From positions 1 to 23,786 of the forward strand of contig CAKRPI010000024.1 of the NCBI GenBank assembly GCA_934376945.1: a stretch of DNA of 23,786 bases. Reading direction: 5' to 3'. A model generated the notes under the pieces. That model saw only the letters and a list, made by a program, of their open reading frames with translations, searched no databases and had not been told where the DNA came from. The position numbers were made by a program, and so were the translations under genes. The DNA is from an uncultured Lachnospiraceae bacterium. GTDB lineage: Bacteria > Bacillota > Clostridia > Lachnospirales > Lachnospiraceae. Positions 15,029 to 22,668 of the stretch are shown here, one piece after another. Every line of letters begins with the position of its first letter. Position 1 is the stretch's first letter.

Positions 15029-15071
15029 GGCAGCAGTTTTCTGCCGCTTTTTGGAGAAATCAACAGCGGCA
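15029..15071 (+). promoter_or_regulatory. Attenuator-like alternative hairpins between fabZ and accC
   Basis: GGCAG (15029-15033) pairs with CTGCC (15041-15045) and is followed by GCTTTTTGG, a short terminator-like structure. The overlapping TGCCGCT (15042-15048) pairs perfectly with AGCGGCA (15065-15071). The two pairings exclude each other. It may tune expression of accC-accD-accA relative to the fab genes. Confidence 0.35.
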
Positions 15072-15095
15072 AGCGTGTCTGCAGCAGGAGGAAAT

Positions 15096-16454
15096 ATGTA
15101 TCAGAAAATTTTAATTGCAAACCGGGGGGAGATCGCGGTGCGGATCATTCGTGCCTGCAGAGAGCTTGGAATTGCAACGGTAGCGGTATGCTCAGAGGCA
15201 GACAGAGAAGCATTGCATGCACAGCTTGCAGATGAGCGGATCTGTATCGGCCCGCCGCGTGCGGCAGAAAGCTATCTGAATATGGAACAGGTGCTCAGTG
15301 CGGCACTCGTTTCCGGTGCACAGGCAGTACATCCGGGGTTTGGATTTCTTTCTGAAAATACAAAATTTGCGCGGATGTGTCAACAGTGCGGCATCGATTT
15401 TATCGGTCCGTCGCCGGAGAGTATTGAAAAGATGGGAGATAAATCGCAGGCGCGCCAGACGATGATTGCGGCGGGAGTACCGGTCATTCCAGGTATGGAA
15501 GAAGCGACAGAGGATGCGCAGGAGGCAGAAGCATTTGCGGATCAGATCGGTTATCCGGTGATGATCAAGGCATCGGCCGGAGGTGGCGGAAAGGGAATGC
15601 GAGAGGCTGCGTCAAAGGAAGTCTTTGCGGAATTGTTTGCAGTGGCACAGCAGGAGGCAATACAGTCCTTCGGGGATGGAAGGATGTATGTGGAGAAGTT
15701 TTTGGGCGGAGCACACCATATTGAATTTCAGATACTCGGAGATAAGAATGGGAATGTGATCCAGCTCGGAGACCGTGACTGTACGATTCAGCGCCGTCAT
15801 CAGAAAATGATTGAAGAGACACCGTCTGCTTTCCTCAAAGAGGAGACGCGCAGAAAAATGGGAAGGGCAGCGGTGTGTGCGGCAAAGGCAGCCGGTTATT
15901 TCAGCGCCGGTACCGTTGAGTTTCTTGTGGATGATGAGCAGAATTTCTATTTTATGGAGATGAACACGCGTATTCAGGTGGAGCATCCCGTAACAGAGGC
16001 AGTAACCGGAGTCGATCTGGTGAAACAGATGATACTTATTTCTGCAGGATACCCTCTTTCTTACAGACAGGCAGAGGTTCATTTTTCCGGTCATGCAATA
16101 GAATGCAGGATCAGTGCGGAGGATCCGGAGCATAATTTCCTTCCATGTGCAGGAAAGATCACAGGCCTGTATCTGCCGGGAGGAAATGGAATACGTGTCG
16201 ATACGGCGCTGTATCAGGGATATACCGTACCGCCGTTTTATGATTCCATGCTTGCAAAGGTCATTGTGCATGCACCAACGAGAGATGAGGCGATCTGGAA
16301 GATGCGCAGTGCGCTTGGAGAGCTGGTTATAGAGGGGATCACGACGAATGCGGATTTTCAGTATGAGCTTGTGGGCAGCAGAGAGTTTGCAAAGGCAGAT
16401 ATGAATGCGATCAATAAATTACTGGAAGAGAAGATAAAAGGAGAACGGCTGTAA
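15096..16454 (+). CDS. accC: Acetyl-CoA carboxylase, biotin carboxylase subunit
   Basis: ATP-dependent carboxylation of biotin on AccB, using bicarbonate. The 452-residue protein begins with KILIANRGEIAVRIIRAC, has the ATP-grasp glycine loop IKASAGGGGKGMR (about 157-170), ILGDKNGNVIQLGDRDC and the active-site EMNTRIQVEHPVTE (288-301), and the usual C-terminal biotin carboxylase domain. GGAGG just before the ATG at 15096 decides the start; a TTG 45 nt upstream in the same frame has no ribosome site. It follows fabZ after a 99-nt gap, the widest in the operon, which holds the attenuator-like hairpins. Confidence 0.96.
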   Translation: MYQKILIANRGEIAVRIIRACRELGIATVAVCSEADREALHAQLADERICIGPPRAAESYLNMEQVLSAALVSGAQAVHPGFGFLSENTKFARMCQQCGIDFIGPSPESIEKMGDKSQARQTMIAAGVPVIPGMEEATEDAQEAEAFADQIGYPVMIKASAGGGGKGMREAASKEVFAELFAVAQQEAIQSFGDGRMYVEKFLGGAHHIEFQILGDKNGNVIQLGDRDCTIQRRHQKMIEETPSAFLKEETRRKMGRAAVCAAKAAGYFSAGTVEFLVDDEQNFYFMEMNTRIQVEHPVTEAVTGVDLVKQMILISAGYPLSYRQAEVHFSGHAIECRISAEDPEHNFLPCAGKITGLYLPGGNGIRVDTALYQGYTVPPFYDSMLAKVIVHAPTRDEAIWKMRSALGELVIEGITTNADFQYELVGSREFAKADMNAINKLLEEKIKGERL

Positions 16455-16494
16455 AGTTCAAAGAGAACGCCCGTGAGACAGAAAGGAAAAACAG

Positions 16495-17373
16495 ATGCTC
16501 AGAGACAAATTCAAAAGACCGGCTGTGACAGAGGCAGAAAACACTGGCAGGGAAGAGCAAAGAGCCGGAAAGGAAAACTGGCAGGAAATCCTCCCGCAGG
16601 TACCGGACGGGATGTTTCGCAAATGCGGTTCCTGTAAGAAAATTCTGTATGAAAAGGATGTAAGAGATAACTGGTACTGCTGTCCAAAGTGTGGAACTGG
16701 TTTCAGGATCGATCCGCTGACCCGGATTCGCATGACGGCAGATGTGCATTCCTTTCAGGAGTGGGATGCGGATCTGTGCGGGGGGAATCCGCTGGATTTT
16801 CCAGAGTATGAGGAAAAGCTGGAGCAGCTGCGTGCAAAGACAGGCCTGGCAGATGCGGTTCTGACAGGAACGGCTGCGATCCGGGGGATTCCGGTTGCAA
16901 TCGGGGCAATGTCTGCAGATTTTCTGATGGGCAGCATGGGCTGGGCAGTCGGTGAAAGGCTGACGCGGCTGATCGAACGGGCAGAAACGGAAGAACTTCC
17001 GGTTATACTGTTTTGTTGTTCCGGAGGAGCACGGATGCAGGAAGGAATCGTGTCTCTGATGCAGATGGCAAAGGTATCGCAGGCACTTCAGCGATACAGT
17101 GAGCATGGAGGGCTTTATATTCCGGTGCTTACAGATCCGACTATGGGCGGGGTAACGGCCAGCTTTGCAATGCTTGGAGATGTGATCCTCGCAGAGCCGG
17201 GTGCGATGATCGGTTTTGCAGGGGCACGGGTGATCCGACAGACGATCGGACAGAAACTCCCGGAAGGATTTCAAAGCGCAGAATTTTTGCAGAAGCATGG
17301 ATTTATTGACCGGATTGTAAAAAGAGATCAGATGAGAGGAACACTTTCGTTTCTGCTGCGAAGCAGTGGATGA
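16495..17373 (+). CDS. accD: Acetyl-CoA carboxylase carboxyltransferase, beta subunit
   Basis: With AccA it transfers the carboxyl group from biotin to acetyl-CoA. The 292-residue protein has the beta-subunit zinc ribbon (Cys44, Cys47, Cys63, Cys66: KCGSCKKI and CPKCGTG) and the crotonase-fold CoA site with FCCSGGARMQEG and DPTMGGVTASFAMLGD, ending near FAGARVIRQTIGQKLPEGFQ. The first 30 residues are variable and charged. The AAAGGA site upstream fits the ATG. Followed by accA after 73 nt, together forming the split bacterial carboxyltransferase. Confidence 0.96.
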   Translation: MLRDKFKRPAVTEAENTGREEQRAGKENWQEILPQVPDGMFRKCGSCKKILYEKDVRDNWYCCPKCGTGFRIDPLTRIRMTADVHSFQEWDADLCGGNPLDFPEYEEKLEQLRAKTGLADAVLTGTAAIRGIPVAIGAMSADFLMGSMGWAVGERLTRLIERAETEELPVILFCCSGGARMQEGIVSLMQMAKVSQALQRYSEHGGLYIPVLTDPTMGGVTASFAMLGDVILAEPGAMIGFAGARVIRQTIGQKLPEGFQSAEFLQKHGFIDRIVKRDQMRGTLSFLLRSSG

Positions 17374-17446
17374 AATGTGCGGATGAACGCAAAAACCGGA
17401 GCGAACAGCAGGAATGCTTAAGGAGGCATCGGAAACAGGAGGTATT

Positions 17447-18388
17447 ATGGCACAGTCAGAGGAAACAGGAAAATGCACACAGGAGGTTTCAGCTTGGGAT
17501 CGGGTACAGGCAGCGCGCAGCATGACACGACCGGTATCCGGAGATTATATCAGTACTGTGTTTGAGCGTTTCCTGGAGCTGCATGGAGACCGGCTTTACG
17601 GAGATGACCGGGCTGTGATTGCGGGGGTGGCACAGCTTGGTGATCGTTATGTGACGGTGATTGGGGAACAGAAGGGACGCAGCGCAAAGGAAAACAAGGT
17701 GCGCAATTTCGGCATGCCGAATCCGGAGGGCTATCGGAAGGCACTGCGGCTGATGAAGCAGGCGGAAAAATTTGGAAGGCCTATTATTTTGTTTGTGGAT
17801 ACGCCAGGAGCATTTTGCGGGGTGGAAGCGGAGGAGCGCGGACAGGGAGAGGCAATTGCAAGGAACTTGTTTGAGCTTGCCGGTTTCACAGTTCCGGTGC
17901 TTTCGATTATTATCGGAGAGGGCGGTTCCGGAGGCGCACTGGCACTTGCGATGGCAAATGAGGTATGGATGCTGGAAAATTCTGTCTATTCGATTCTCTC
18001 ACCGGAGGGCTTTGCCGCGATTCTGTGGAAGAATGGCAAACGTGCGGCTGAGGCAGCAGAAGTGATGAAGATGACAGCTGTGGAGCTGAAAAAGCTTGGA
18101 GTAATTGATAAGGTGCTGGCGGAAAGCGAAGAACTGGAAGAAGTACCGGAGCAGGAACAGGCTGAACTGACAGGGAAACAAAAGACAAAAAATCTGTTGC
18201 CCAAAAATCAGGTGGCCACAGCACAAAAAGAAAGAAAAGCAGACACGCTGATAACTGCAGACCGCGCGCGGATGGACAGTCTGGCACAGCGACTGAGAGC
18301 GGAAATTGAGGGCTTTCTGGAACGCTATGAGAAAAAAAGCGGGGAAGAGATCAGGGAAGAGCGATATCAAAAATTTCGGAGGATGTAA
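17447..18388 (+). CDS. accA: Acetyl-CoA carboxylase carboxyltransferase, alpha subunit
   Basis: Alpha half of the carboxyltransferase; binds carboxybiotin and forms the A2B2 complex with AccD. The 313-residue protein shows the [13 protein letters not shown] entry, [26 protein letters not shown], the oxyanion-hole [12 protein letters not shown] (about 157-168) and [11 protein letters not shown]. After the KLGVIDKV stretch there is an unusual Glu/Gln/Lys-rich segment of about 50 residues (about 226-275) before the closing helix. AGGAGG ahead of the ATG at 17447 decides the start. It is the last gene of the operon; no clear hairpin terminator follows before the next promoter. Confidence 0.95.
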   Translation: MAQSEETGKCTQEVSAWDRVQAARSMTRPVSGDYISTVFERFLELHGDRLYGDDRAVIAGVAQLGDRYVTVIGEQKGRSAKENKVRNFGMPNPEGYRKALRLMKQAEKFGRPIILFVDTPGAFCGVEAEERGQGEAIARNLFELAGFTVPVLSIIIGEGGSGGALALAMANEVWMLENSVYSILSPEGFAAILWKNGKRAAEAAEVMKMTAVELKKLGVIDKVLAESEELEEVPEQEQAELTGKQKTKNLLPKNQVATAQKERKADTLITADRARMDSLAQRLRAEIEGFLERYEKKSGEEIREERYQKFRRM

Positions 18389-18434
18389 CAAAACTTTAGA
18401 GATTCTATATAGGCAGCAATGTAACAGAGTTGTA

Positions 18435-18463
18435 TTGACAAGATTGTAACCATATAGTATGAT
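18435..18463 (+). promoter_or_regulatory. Sigma-A promoter of the riboswitch transcript
   Basis: Perfect -35 TTGACA (18435-18440), 17-nt spacer and -10 TATGAT (18458-18463, five of six). Transcription would start near 18470, about 20 nt before the riboswitch aptamer. Confidence 0.85.
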
Positions 18464-18489
18464 ATAGCGCGTATGGAAGCGTAATGTAG

Positions 18490-18655
18490 CATACAGGTGT
18501 TTCATCGGTATATAGGAATGATGAAAAAGAGGGAAGTCAGTGAAAATCTGACACGATGCTGTCACTGTGTACGGGAGTTGTTTTTAAAAGCCACTGAGAG
18601 TTTCTTGGGAAGGGAAAAGCAACGATGATCGAAGTCAGGAGACCTGCCTGTGTGT
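18490..18655 (+). promoter_or_regulatory. Cobalamin (B12) riboswitch aptamer
   Basis: Recognised by its conserved elements in order: the P1-side ACAGGTGTTTC (from 18492), GAGGGAAGTCAGTGAAAATC, GGGAGTT, GCCACTGAG (from about 18590), TTGGGAAGG, and the B12 box GAAGTCAGGAGACCTGCC (about 18631-18648). ACAGG at 18492 pairs with CCTGT at 18646-18650 to close the aptamer. The known mechanism is that binding of adenosyl- or another cobalamin favours the downstream terminator and turns the importer off. Which cobalamin form it prefers was not worked out here. Confidence 0.93.
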
Positions 18656-18740
18656 AAAATTTCGAATTGCAGTCCACGATTCGTCTTTTTCACATTGTTC
18701 TGCATAGGGTTTTTTATGTCCTTTGAACAGAAAACGAGAT

Positions 18741-18772
18741 AAAAGCGGTCGTGAATTTGCGACCGCTTTTTT
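18741..18772 (+). terminator. Riboswitch-controlled intrinsic terminator
   Basis: Perfect 11-bp stem AAAAGCGGTCG (18741-18751) / CGACCGCTTTT (18760-18770) followed by further T residues. Lying between the B12 aptamer and the first gene, it is the likely off-switch. CACGA at 18675-18679 could pair with TCGTG in the 5' arm and loop as part of an antiterminator, a weak suggestion. Confidence 0.88.
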
Positions 18773-18884
18773 GTGTTTGGAAAAATTTTTAAAGGGGATT
18801 TTATCTGAGCGGAAAAAGAGAGAAATTGTAAGTATGCGCTTACCAGAACAGAAATTAGTGCAAAAGAAGATGGAGGAAAAACAG

Positions 18885-19859
18885 ATGAAGAGAAAAATTA
18901 CAGCATTTATACTGGCGTCATGCTTTGCAGCTTTTCCTGTTATGGGCAGTATAGCAGCTGATGATTATGCACCGGTAACCATCACAGTTGATTTGGAAAG
19001 AAGCGGTCTTGGCGACAAAGTGGAGGAAACTTTTACAGAGCCGCCTACACGTGCCGTTTCTATTAGTAATCAGTTGACGGACGTTCTTCTTGATCTCGGG
19101 CTTGAAAATAATATAATCGCATTTACACATAATCATGATGTTTATTTCCATGATTTTCCGGGACGCGATACGATTCCGAACAATTGGATCGGTGATCGAA
19201 AAACAATTTCAAAAGAACAGATGCTTTCTGTATCACCGGATTTCCTGATTGGCTGGGATTCTACATTTGGTGAGGATTATTTTAACAGAGATTTTTGCGA
19301 ATCAAACGGTATCAATATGTATACGCCGTATATGTGTACAGACTTTGCGACCTTTGAGGATGTTTACAAAGATTATGAAACACTCGGACAGATTTTTGGT
19401 GTTGAGGAGCGTGCGCAGGAAAGAATCGACGAGATGAAGAAAACTATTGAGGAAGTACACGCGGCAATTGGTGATGAAGCTTATGAAAACCCAATTACAA
19501 TTTTTAATTATGATTCAGGAACAGATGAATTTTTCACCGCGTGTCAGGGGCTTCCGGGTGATATTTTCAAGCTTGCCGGTGGTATTTCCATTTTTGATGA
19601 TGTCGACAAGGCATGGGCGAATGTTTCGATTGAGCAGGTTGTTGAAAGAAATCCACAGGTAATTATCTGCAATGTATATGCGGATGAGGGTGATGAAACC
19701 ATTGACTTTGTTATGAACAACGAGGCGCTTGCAAATGTGGACGCCGTTGTGAACGGAAGAGTTTATGCAGTAAATCTGGATGACCTGGAAGGCAGCTGTG
19801 GTTCTGCCGATATGGTGCGTGAAATTGCATCTTATTTATATCCGGAAAAATTTCAGTAA
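18885..19859 (+). CDS. ABC transporter substrate-binding protein, corrinoid (BtuF-like)
   Basis: Exported 324-residue receptor of the periplasmic-binding-protein family 2 (TroA/BtuF/FepB type), which should capture cobalamin or a related corrinoid and hand it to the permease. Pattern: TRAVSISNQLTDVLLDLGLENNIIAF at the start of the first lobe, SKEQMLSVSPDFLIGW, the long linking helix (DVYKDYETLGQIFGVE), then LPGDIFKLAGG and VNGRVYAVNLDDLEG. The signal peptide is ambiguous: LASC (Cys13) resembles a lipobox but comes early, while signal peptidase cleavage after S-I-A is also possible. GGAGG at 18872-18876 fixes the start. Substrate is inferred from the B12 riboswitch upstream; iron-siderophore receptors look similar. 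Confidence 0.88.
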   Translation: MKRKITAFILASCFAAFPVMGSIAADDYAPVTITVDLERSGLGDKVEETFTEPPTRAVSISNQLTDVLLDLGLENNIIAFTHNHDVYFHDFPGRDTIPNNWIGDRKTISKEQMLSVSPDFLIGWDSTFGEDYFNRDFCESNGINMYTPYMCTDFATFEDVYKDYETLGQIFGVEERAQERIDEMKKTIEEVHAAIGDEAYENPITIFNYDSGTDEFFTACQGLPGDIFKLAGGISIFDDVDKAWANVSIEQVVERNPQVIICNVYADEGDETIDFVMNNEALANVDAVVNGRVYAVNLDDLEGSCGSADMVREIASYLYPEKFQ

Positions 19860-19964
19860 AGTGAAAAAGACTCATTTGACTAAAGTGTCAGTGAAAAATA
19901 GAAAAAAACAGGAAGCGGCGTGGAAAGGATTTCTGCGCCGATTTCCATTCGATGGAGAACTGTT

Positions 19965-21047
19965 ATGAATAAAAAAATAAAAGAAATGCTTCCGCTTAGA
20001 TCAAAAGCACAGTATACGGCGTTTGTTATTACAATGTTGCTATTGTTGCTTTTGGTACTGGTGGTTTCAGTTCTGGTCGGCAGTGTGGACATCAGCCCGG
20101 AAATAATCGGAAAAGTATTGGTAAATCATTTGACAGGGAGGGAGACATTTGAACCAACCTGGAATAAAAATACAGATTCTATTATCTGGACAATACGTAT
20201 GCCGCGTATTATTCTTGCATTTGTGGTAGGTGCGGGACTTTCTCTTTGCGGAATTCTTATGCAGGCGCTGACGAAAAATTCTCTTGCTGATCCGTATGTG
20301 CTCGGAATATCATCGGGAGCGTCGGCAGGCGCAGTAAGTGCGATTATTTTTGGATGGTTTTCATTCTGTGGAAAATACAGTACTATGTTTGGCGCAACCC
20401 TTGGAGCGCTTCTGGCACTTGTACTGGCGATGAAATTTGCAACAATTAATAACCGCATTACGTCTACACAGCTTGTTTTATCGGGCGTTGCGGTGTCTGC
20501 GCTTTTTTCTGCATATACAAATTTTTGTGTTTATCATTCAAATACATCTACGGATAAAGTAAAATCAGCATTATATTGGATGCTTGGTTCGCTTGGCGGC
20601 GCCACCTGGGAAAAGATGTTTTATGGAATGGTTGCATTTATTATCTGTGCAATTATAGTGTTCTTTTTCCACAAGGCATTGGACGTGCTGATGCTTGGAG
20701 ATGATGCTGCGATAACGCTTGGAGTGAATTTACATCGCCTGAAGTTTTGCGTTATTTTGCTTTCAACGATTCTTACAGGAATTATTGTTTCGATCAGTGG
20801 CGTAATCGGATTTGTAGGTCTGGTAATTCCACATATGACAAGGGCAATTGTTGGTTCCGGTCATAAACGGTTGATTCCGGCTGCTGTTTTGATTGGCGGA
20901 TTCTTCATGATTATCTGCGATGTGTTGTCACGTGTCGTAGTGTCGCCGCAGGAATTATCAATTGGAGTGGTAACAGCGTTTTTTGGTGCGCCATTCTTCC
21001 TGTTTCTTATCAGAAAAGGTGAACGGTCTTTTGGAGGTAAAAAATGA
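19965..21047 (+). CDS. ABC transporter permease, FecCD/BtuC family
   Basis: Integral membrane subunit of 360 residues with about nine or ten hydrophobic segments. Family features: RMPRIILAFVVGAGLSLCG at the start of the core, QALTKNSLADPYVLGISSGA, and GLVIPHMTRAIVGSGHK, the cytoplasmic loop that contacts the ATPase. It forms a dimer that moves the corrinoid across the membrane. The GGAG at 19954-19957 selects the ATG at 19965. A gap of about 105 nt after the receptor gene contains an imperfect hairpin (GGAAGCGGCG near 19911 with CGCCGATTTCC near 19937), which could protect or divide the transcript. It overlaps the ATPase gene by 4 nt. Confidence 0.93.
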   Translation: MNKKIKEMLPLRSKAQYTAFVITMLLLLLLVLVVSVLVGSVDISPEIIGKVLVNHLTGRETFEPTWNKNTDSIIWTIRMPRIILAFVVGAGLSLCGILMQALTKNSLADPYVLGISSGASAGAVSAIIFGWFSFCGKYSTMFGATLGALLALVLAMKFATINNRITSTQLVLSGVAVSALFSAYTNFCVYHSNTSTDKVKSALYWMLGSLGGATWEKMFYGMVAFIICAIIVFFFHKALDVLMLGDDAAITLGVNLHRLKFCVILLSTILTGIIVSISGVIGFVGLVIPHMTRAIVGSGHKRLIPAAVLIGGFFMIICDVLSRVVVSPQELSIGVVTAFFGAPFFLFLIRKGERSFGGKK

Positions 21048-21820
21048 TTCAGTTACAGGTGAAAGGATTAACTTATTCAATTAATAGCCAGAAGATTGTA
21101 AATGATGTCACCCTTGAAATCAAAGAGGGAGAATTTGTTGGACTTGTTGGTCCGAACGGGTGTGGAAAATCGACGTTGCTCAAAAATATATACAGAGTTT
21201 ACAGACCGGATCAGGGTGCGGTTTATCTGGATGGAAAAGATATTTCAGAGTTAAGTAATCGCGAATCAGCAAAAAAAATGTCTGTCATGGTACAGGAAAA
21301 TAATGTGGAGTTTGATCTGTATGTGATGGACATGGTGTTGCTTGGGCGTTATGCACATAAAAAACTTCTTGGGGAAACGACAGCGGAAGATCGTAGAATT
21401 GCCAGAGAATCGCTTAAAAAAGTGGGCATGGAAAGGTATGAAGAACGCAGTTTTCTGAGCCTTTCCGGTGGAGAGAAGCAGCGTGTGCTGATTGCAAGAG
21501 CCCTTACGCAGCAGGCAAAGATGATTGTTTTGGATGAGCCAACCAATCATTTGGACGTGGGATATCAGTATCAGATTATGAATATTTTGAAATCACAGAA
21601 TATTACTGTTTTTTCATCGGTTCATGATTTAAATATTGCAGCATATTATTGTGACAAGCTGATTCTTATGAATGATGGGAAAATTGTATGCTGTGGTACT
21701 CCATCGGAGGTTCTTACGCCGGAAAGAATCAGGGATCTGTTTAAAATATCTGCTGAGGTGACGACAAGAAAAAATGGAAAATTGCAGATATACTATGAGC
21801 CAGATTCAACGCTCCTCTGA
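21044..21820 (+). CDS. ABC transporter ATP-binding protein (BtuD/FepC-like)
   Basis: Cytoplasmic ATPase of 258 residues powering the importer. Walker A GPNGCGKST (36-44), Q-loop VQENN (83-87), signature LSGGEKQR (140-147), Walker B MIVLDEP (160-166) with the D-loop NHLD, and H-loop SVHDLN. Arrangement and length fit the FepC/BtuD group. It overlaps the permease by ATGA with GGAGG just upstream, so the two are translationally coupled, giving stoichiometric subunits. The whole set is under the B12 riboswitch. Confidence 0.95.
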   Translation: MIQLQVKGLTYSINSQKIVNDVTLEIKEGEFVGLVGPNGCGKSTLLKNIYRVYRPDQGAVYLDGKDISELSNRESAKKMSVMVQENNVEFDLYVMDMVLLGRYAHKKLLGETTAEDRRIARESLKKVGMERYEERSFLSLSGGEKQRVLIARALTQQAKMIVLDEPTNHLDVGYQYQIMNILKSQNITVFSSVHDLNIAAYYCDKLILMNDGKIVCCGTPSEVLTPERIRDLFKISAEVTTRKNGKLQIYYEPDSTLL

Positions 21821-21980
21821 GAATAATGTAACAGAGAAAATAGAAACTGTTGATAATGTAAGGAAAAAAGCAATGAATGCATTTTGGAGCTTGAGGAATC
21901 AATCAGCGAAATATTTTCCTGAGGGCATGAGTCTGGATCAAATCAATGAAGAAATCTACGGAGCAGAAAAAGAGGGCTGA
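21795..21980 (+). CDS. Small protein of unknown function, antitoxin-like tail
   Basis: A 61-residue ORF overlapping the end of the ATPase gene by 26 nt in another frame. I do not recognise a defined family. Its C-terminal half (AMNAFWSLRNQSAKYFPEG, then MSLDQINEEIYGAEKEG) resembles the ends of small Firmicute antitoxins that finish with 'MSLDEINAEI'. No toxin gene follows: only a terminator and an opposed gene. The start is uncertain: ATG at 21795 has a poor ribosome site, while ATG at 21873 follows AAGGA and would give 35 residues. It may be a remnant or a small accessory protein of the transporter operon. Confidence 0.5.
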   Translation: MSQIQRSSENNVTEKIETVDNVRKKAMNAFWSLRNQSAKYFPEGMSLDQINEEIYGAEKEG

Positions 21981-22018
21981 TAGTTTGAATGAAACTTCTG
22001 CTAATTGGTTCTCAATGT

Positions 22019-22068
22019 AAAAGGACTTGCAAAACGACGAATCGTTTTCCAGCAAGTCCTTTTTGAAT
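22019..22068. terminator. Bidirectional terminator between importer operon and TSCPD gene
   Basis: Stem AAAAGGACTTGC (22019-22030) / GCAAGTCCTTTT (22052-22063) with a second inner stem AAAACGA (22031-22037) / TCGTTTT (22042-22048), making one long rod. A/T runs on both sides let it end transcripts from both strands. Confidence 0.9.
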
Positions 22069-22091
22069 ATCTGGCGTGATCTTAGATGATT

Positions 22092-22334
22092 TTACTTCCC
22101 GAGTGCCTGCTTCAGAGCCTTTGCAAGCTGATCCGGGCAGGATGTCGGACGAACGCCGCAGCGGATGCCCTCAAGACGTGCGATTGCGTCCTCGGCCTTC
22201 ATGCCTTCTACCAGTTTGGCAACGCCCTGTGTATTTCCGGAGCAGCCGCCAACGAATGTTACGTGTTCGATCGTATCGCCGTTCAGATCCACATGAATTT
22301 CTGAAGAGCAGGTGCCTTTTGTTTTATATACCAT
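22092..22334 (-). CDS. TSCPD domain-containing protein
   Basis: An 80-residue cytoplasmic protein of the small stand-alone TSCPD family, related to the C-terminal part of some class II ribonucleotide reductases. The name-giving motif is at residues 64-68. Four cysteines (Cys9, Cys31, Cys59, Cys66), two of them in GGCSGN and RCGVRPTSC, suggest metal binding. Function in the cell is not established. AAAGGAGG on the - strand just before the ATG makes the start certain. It is a single-gene unit with its own promoter and shares the bidirectional terminator with the importer operon. Confidence 0.92.
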   Translation of the reverse strand: MVYKTKGTCSSEIHVDLNGDTIEHVTFVGGCSGNTQGVAKLVEGMKAEDAIARLEGIRCGVRPTSCPDQLAKALKQALGK

Positions 22335-22410
22335 AGTAAAATCCTCCTTTTTATAGATCCTGAGAGTACATTTAGCAAACCTGGAAAAGATTGCATTTTA
22401 AACATGTTTT

Positions 22411-22439
22411 AGTATAGCGTTTTTGAGAAAGTTAATCAA
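22411..22439 (-). promoter_or_regulatory. Sigma-A promoter for the TSCPD gene
   Basis: On the - strand: TTGATT (22439-22434), 17-nt spacer, TATACT (22416-22411). The -35 matches four and the -10 five of six consensus positions, with ideal spacing and about 75 nt to the start codon. Confidence 0.68.
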
Positions 22440-22479
22440 GGGGGTTTTTCAAACACTTTCTAAGGCGCAAAGCTTCTCC

Positions 22480-22508
22480 TTGTAATATCTGCGGTAACTC
22501 ATTATAAT
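22480..22508 (+). promoter_or_regulatory. Candidate promoter for the nucleosidase gene
   Basis: TTGTAA (22480-22485), 17-nt spacer and a perfect TATAAT (22503-22508). A second TATAAT at 22511-22516 follows at once. The predicted transcript has a leader of about 155 nt that includes the repeat hairpin. Confidence 0.58.
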
Positions 22509-22550
22509 ATTATAATAGTTGAAAGCTCCCACTGACAGGTCGCAAAGCGA

Positions 22551-22599
22551 CTGCGTTCATGAGCAAGTAGCGAAGCGGATTGCGAATGTCCGCTTTACA
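22551..22599 (+). repeat. Dispersed hairpin repeat, copy 3
   Basis: The most regular copy. AAGCGGA (22573-22579) pairs perfectly with TCCGCTT (22589-22595) around the loop TTGCGAATG. Upstream, CTGC (22551-22554) can pair with GTAG (22567-22570, one G-U), at the place of the first stem of copy 2, and both share TTCATGAGCA/TTATGAGCA between the arms. It sits in the likely leader of the nucleosidase mRNA. Confidence 0.72.
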
Positions 22600-22668
22600 T
22601 TTTGTCTGGCTCTGAGTAGTTACAAAAGGAAAATAGAATAAGAGAAACAGAAAGTGAGGAATTCAAAC

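Larger units (their letters stand above)
18389..18884 (+). other. Regulatory leader region of the corrinoid importer operon
   Basis: About 500 bases without a protein gene. It holds, in order, the importer promoter (18435-18463), a cobalamin riboswitch aptamer (about 18490-18655), a linker, a strong terminator (18741-18772), and a short stretch to the first ribosome site. The open frame running upstream from 18885 passes through the terminator and is not a real N-terminus. Confidence 0.85.
22335..22668. other. Divergent promoter region between TSCPD gene and nucleosidase gene
   Basis: About 330 bases without a gene. It holds a - strand promoter for the TSCPD gene (22411-22439), a + strand promoter (22480-22508), and the third copy of the dispersed hairpin repeat (22551-22599) inside what would be the leader of the nucleosidase transcript. 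Nothing else is recognised. Confidence 0.75.

Noticed and set aside
16411..17523. Long - strand ORF of about 370 codons opposite accD
   Set aside because: The + strand encodes a complete AccD; the antisense frame is a codon-bias shadow rich in Cys, His and Ser.
18716..18742. Eight-codon ORF (MSFEQKTR) just before the riboswitch terminator
   Set aside because: No ribosome site and no regulatory amino-acid pattern; likely chance.
18723..18884. N-terminal extension of the receptor gene into the riboswitch leader
   Set aside because: The frame runs through the terminator hairpin and has no ribosome site; GGAGG and a signal peptide start mark 18885.
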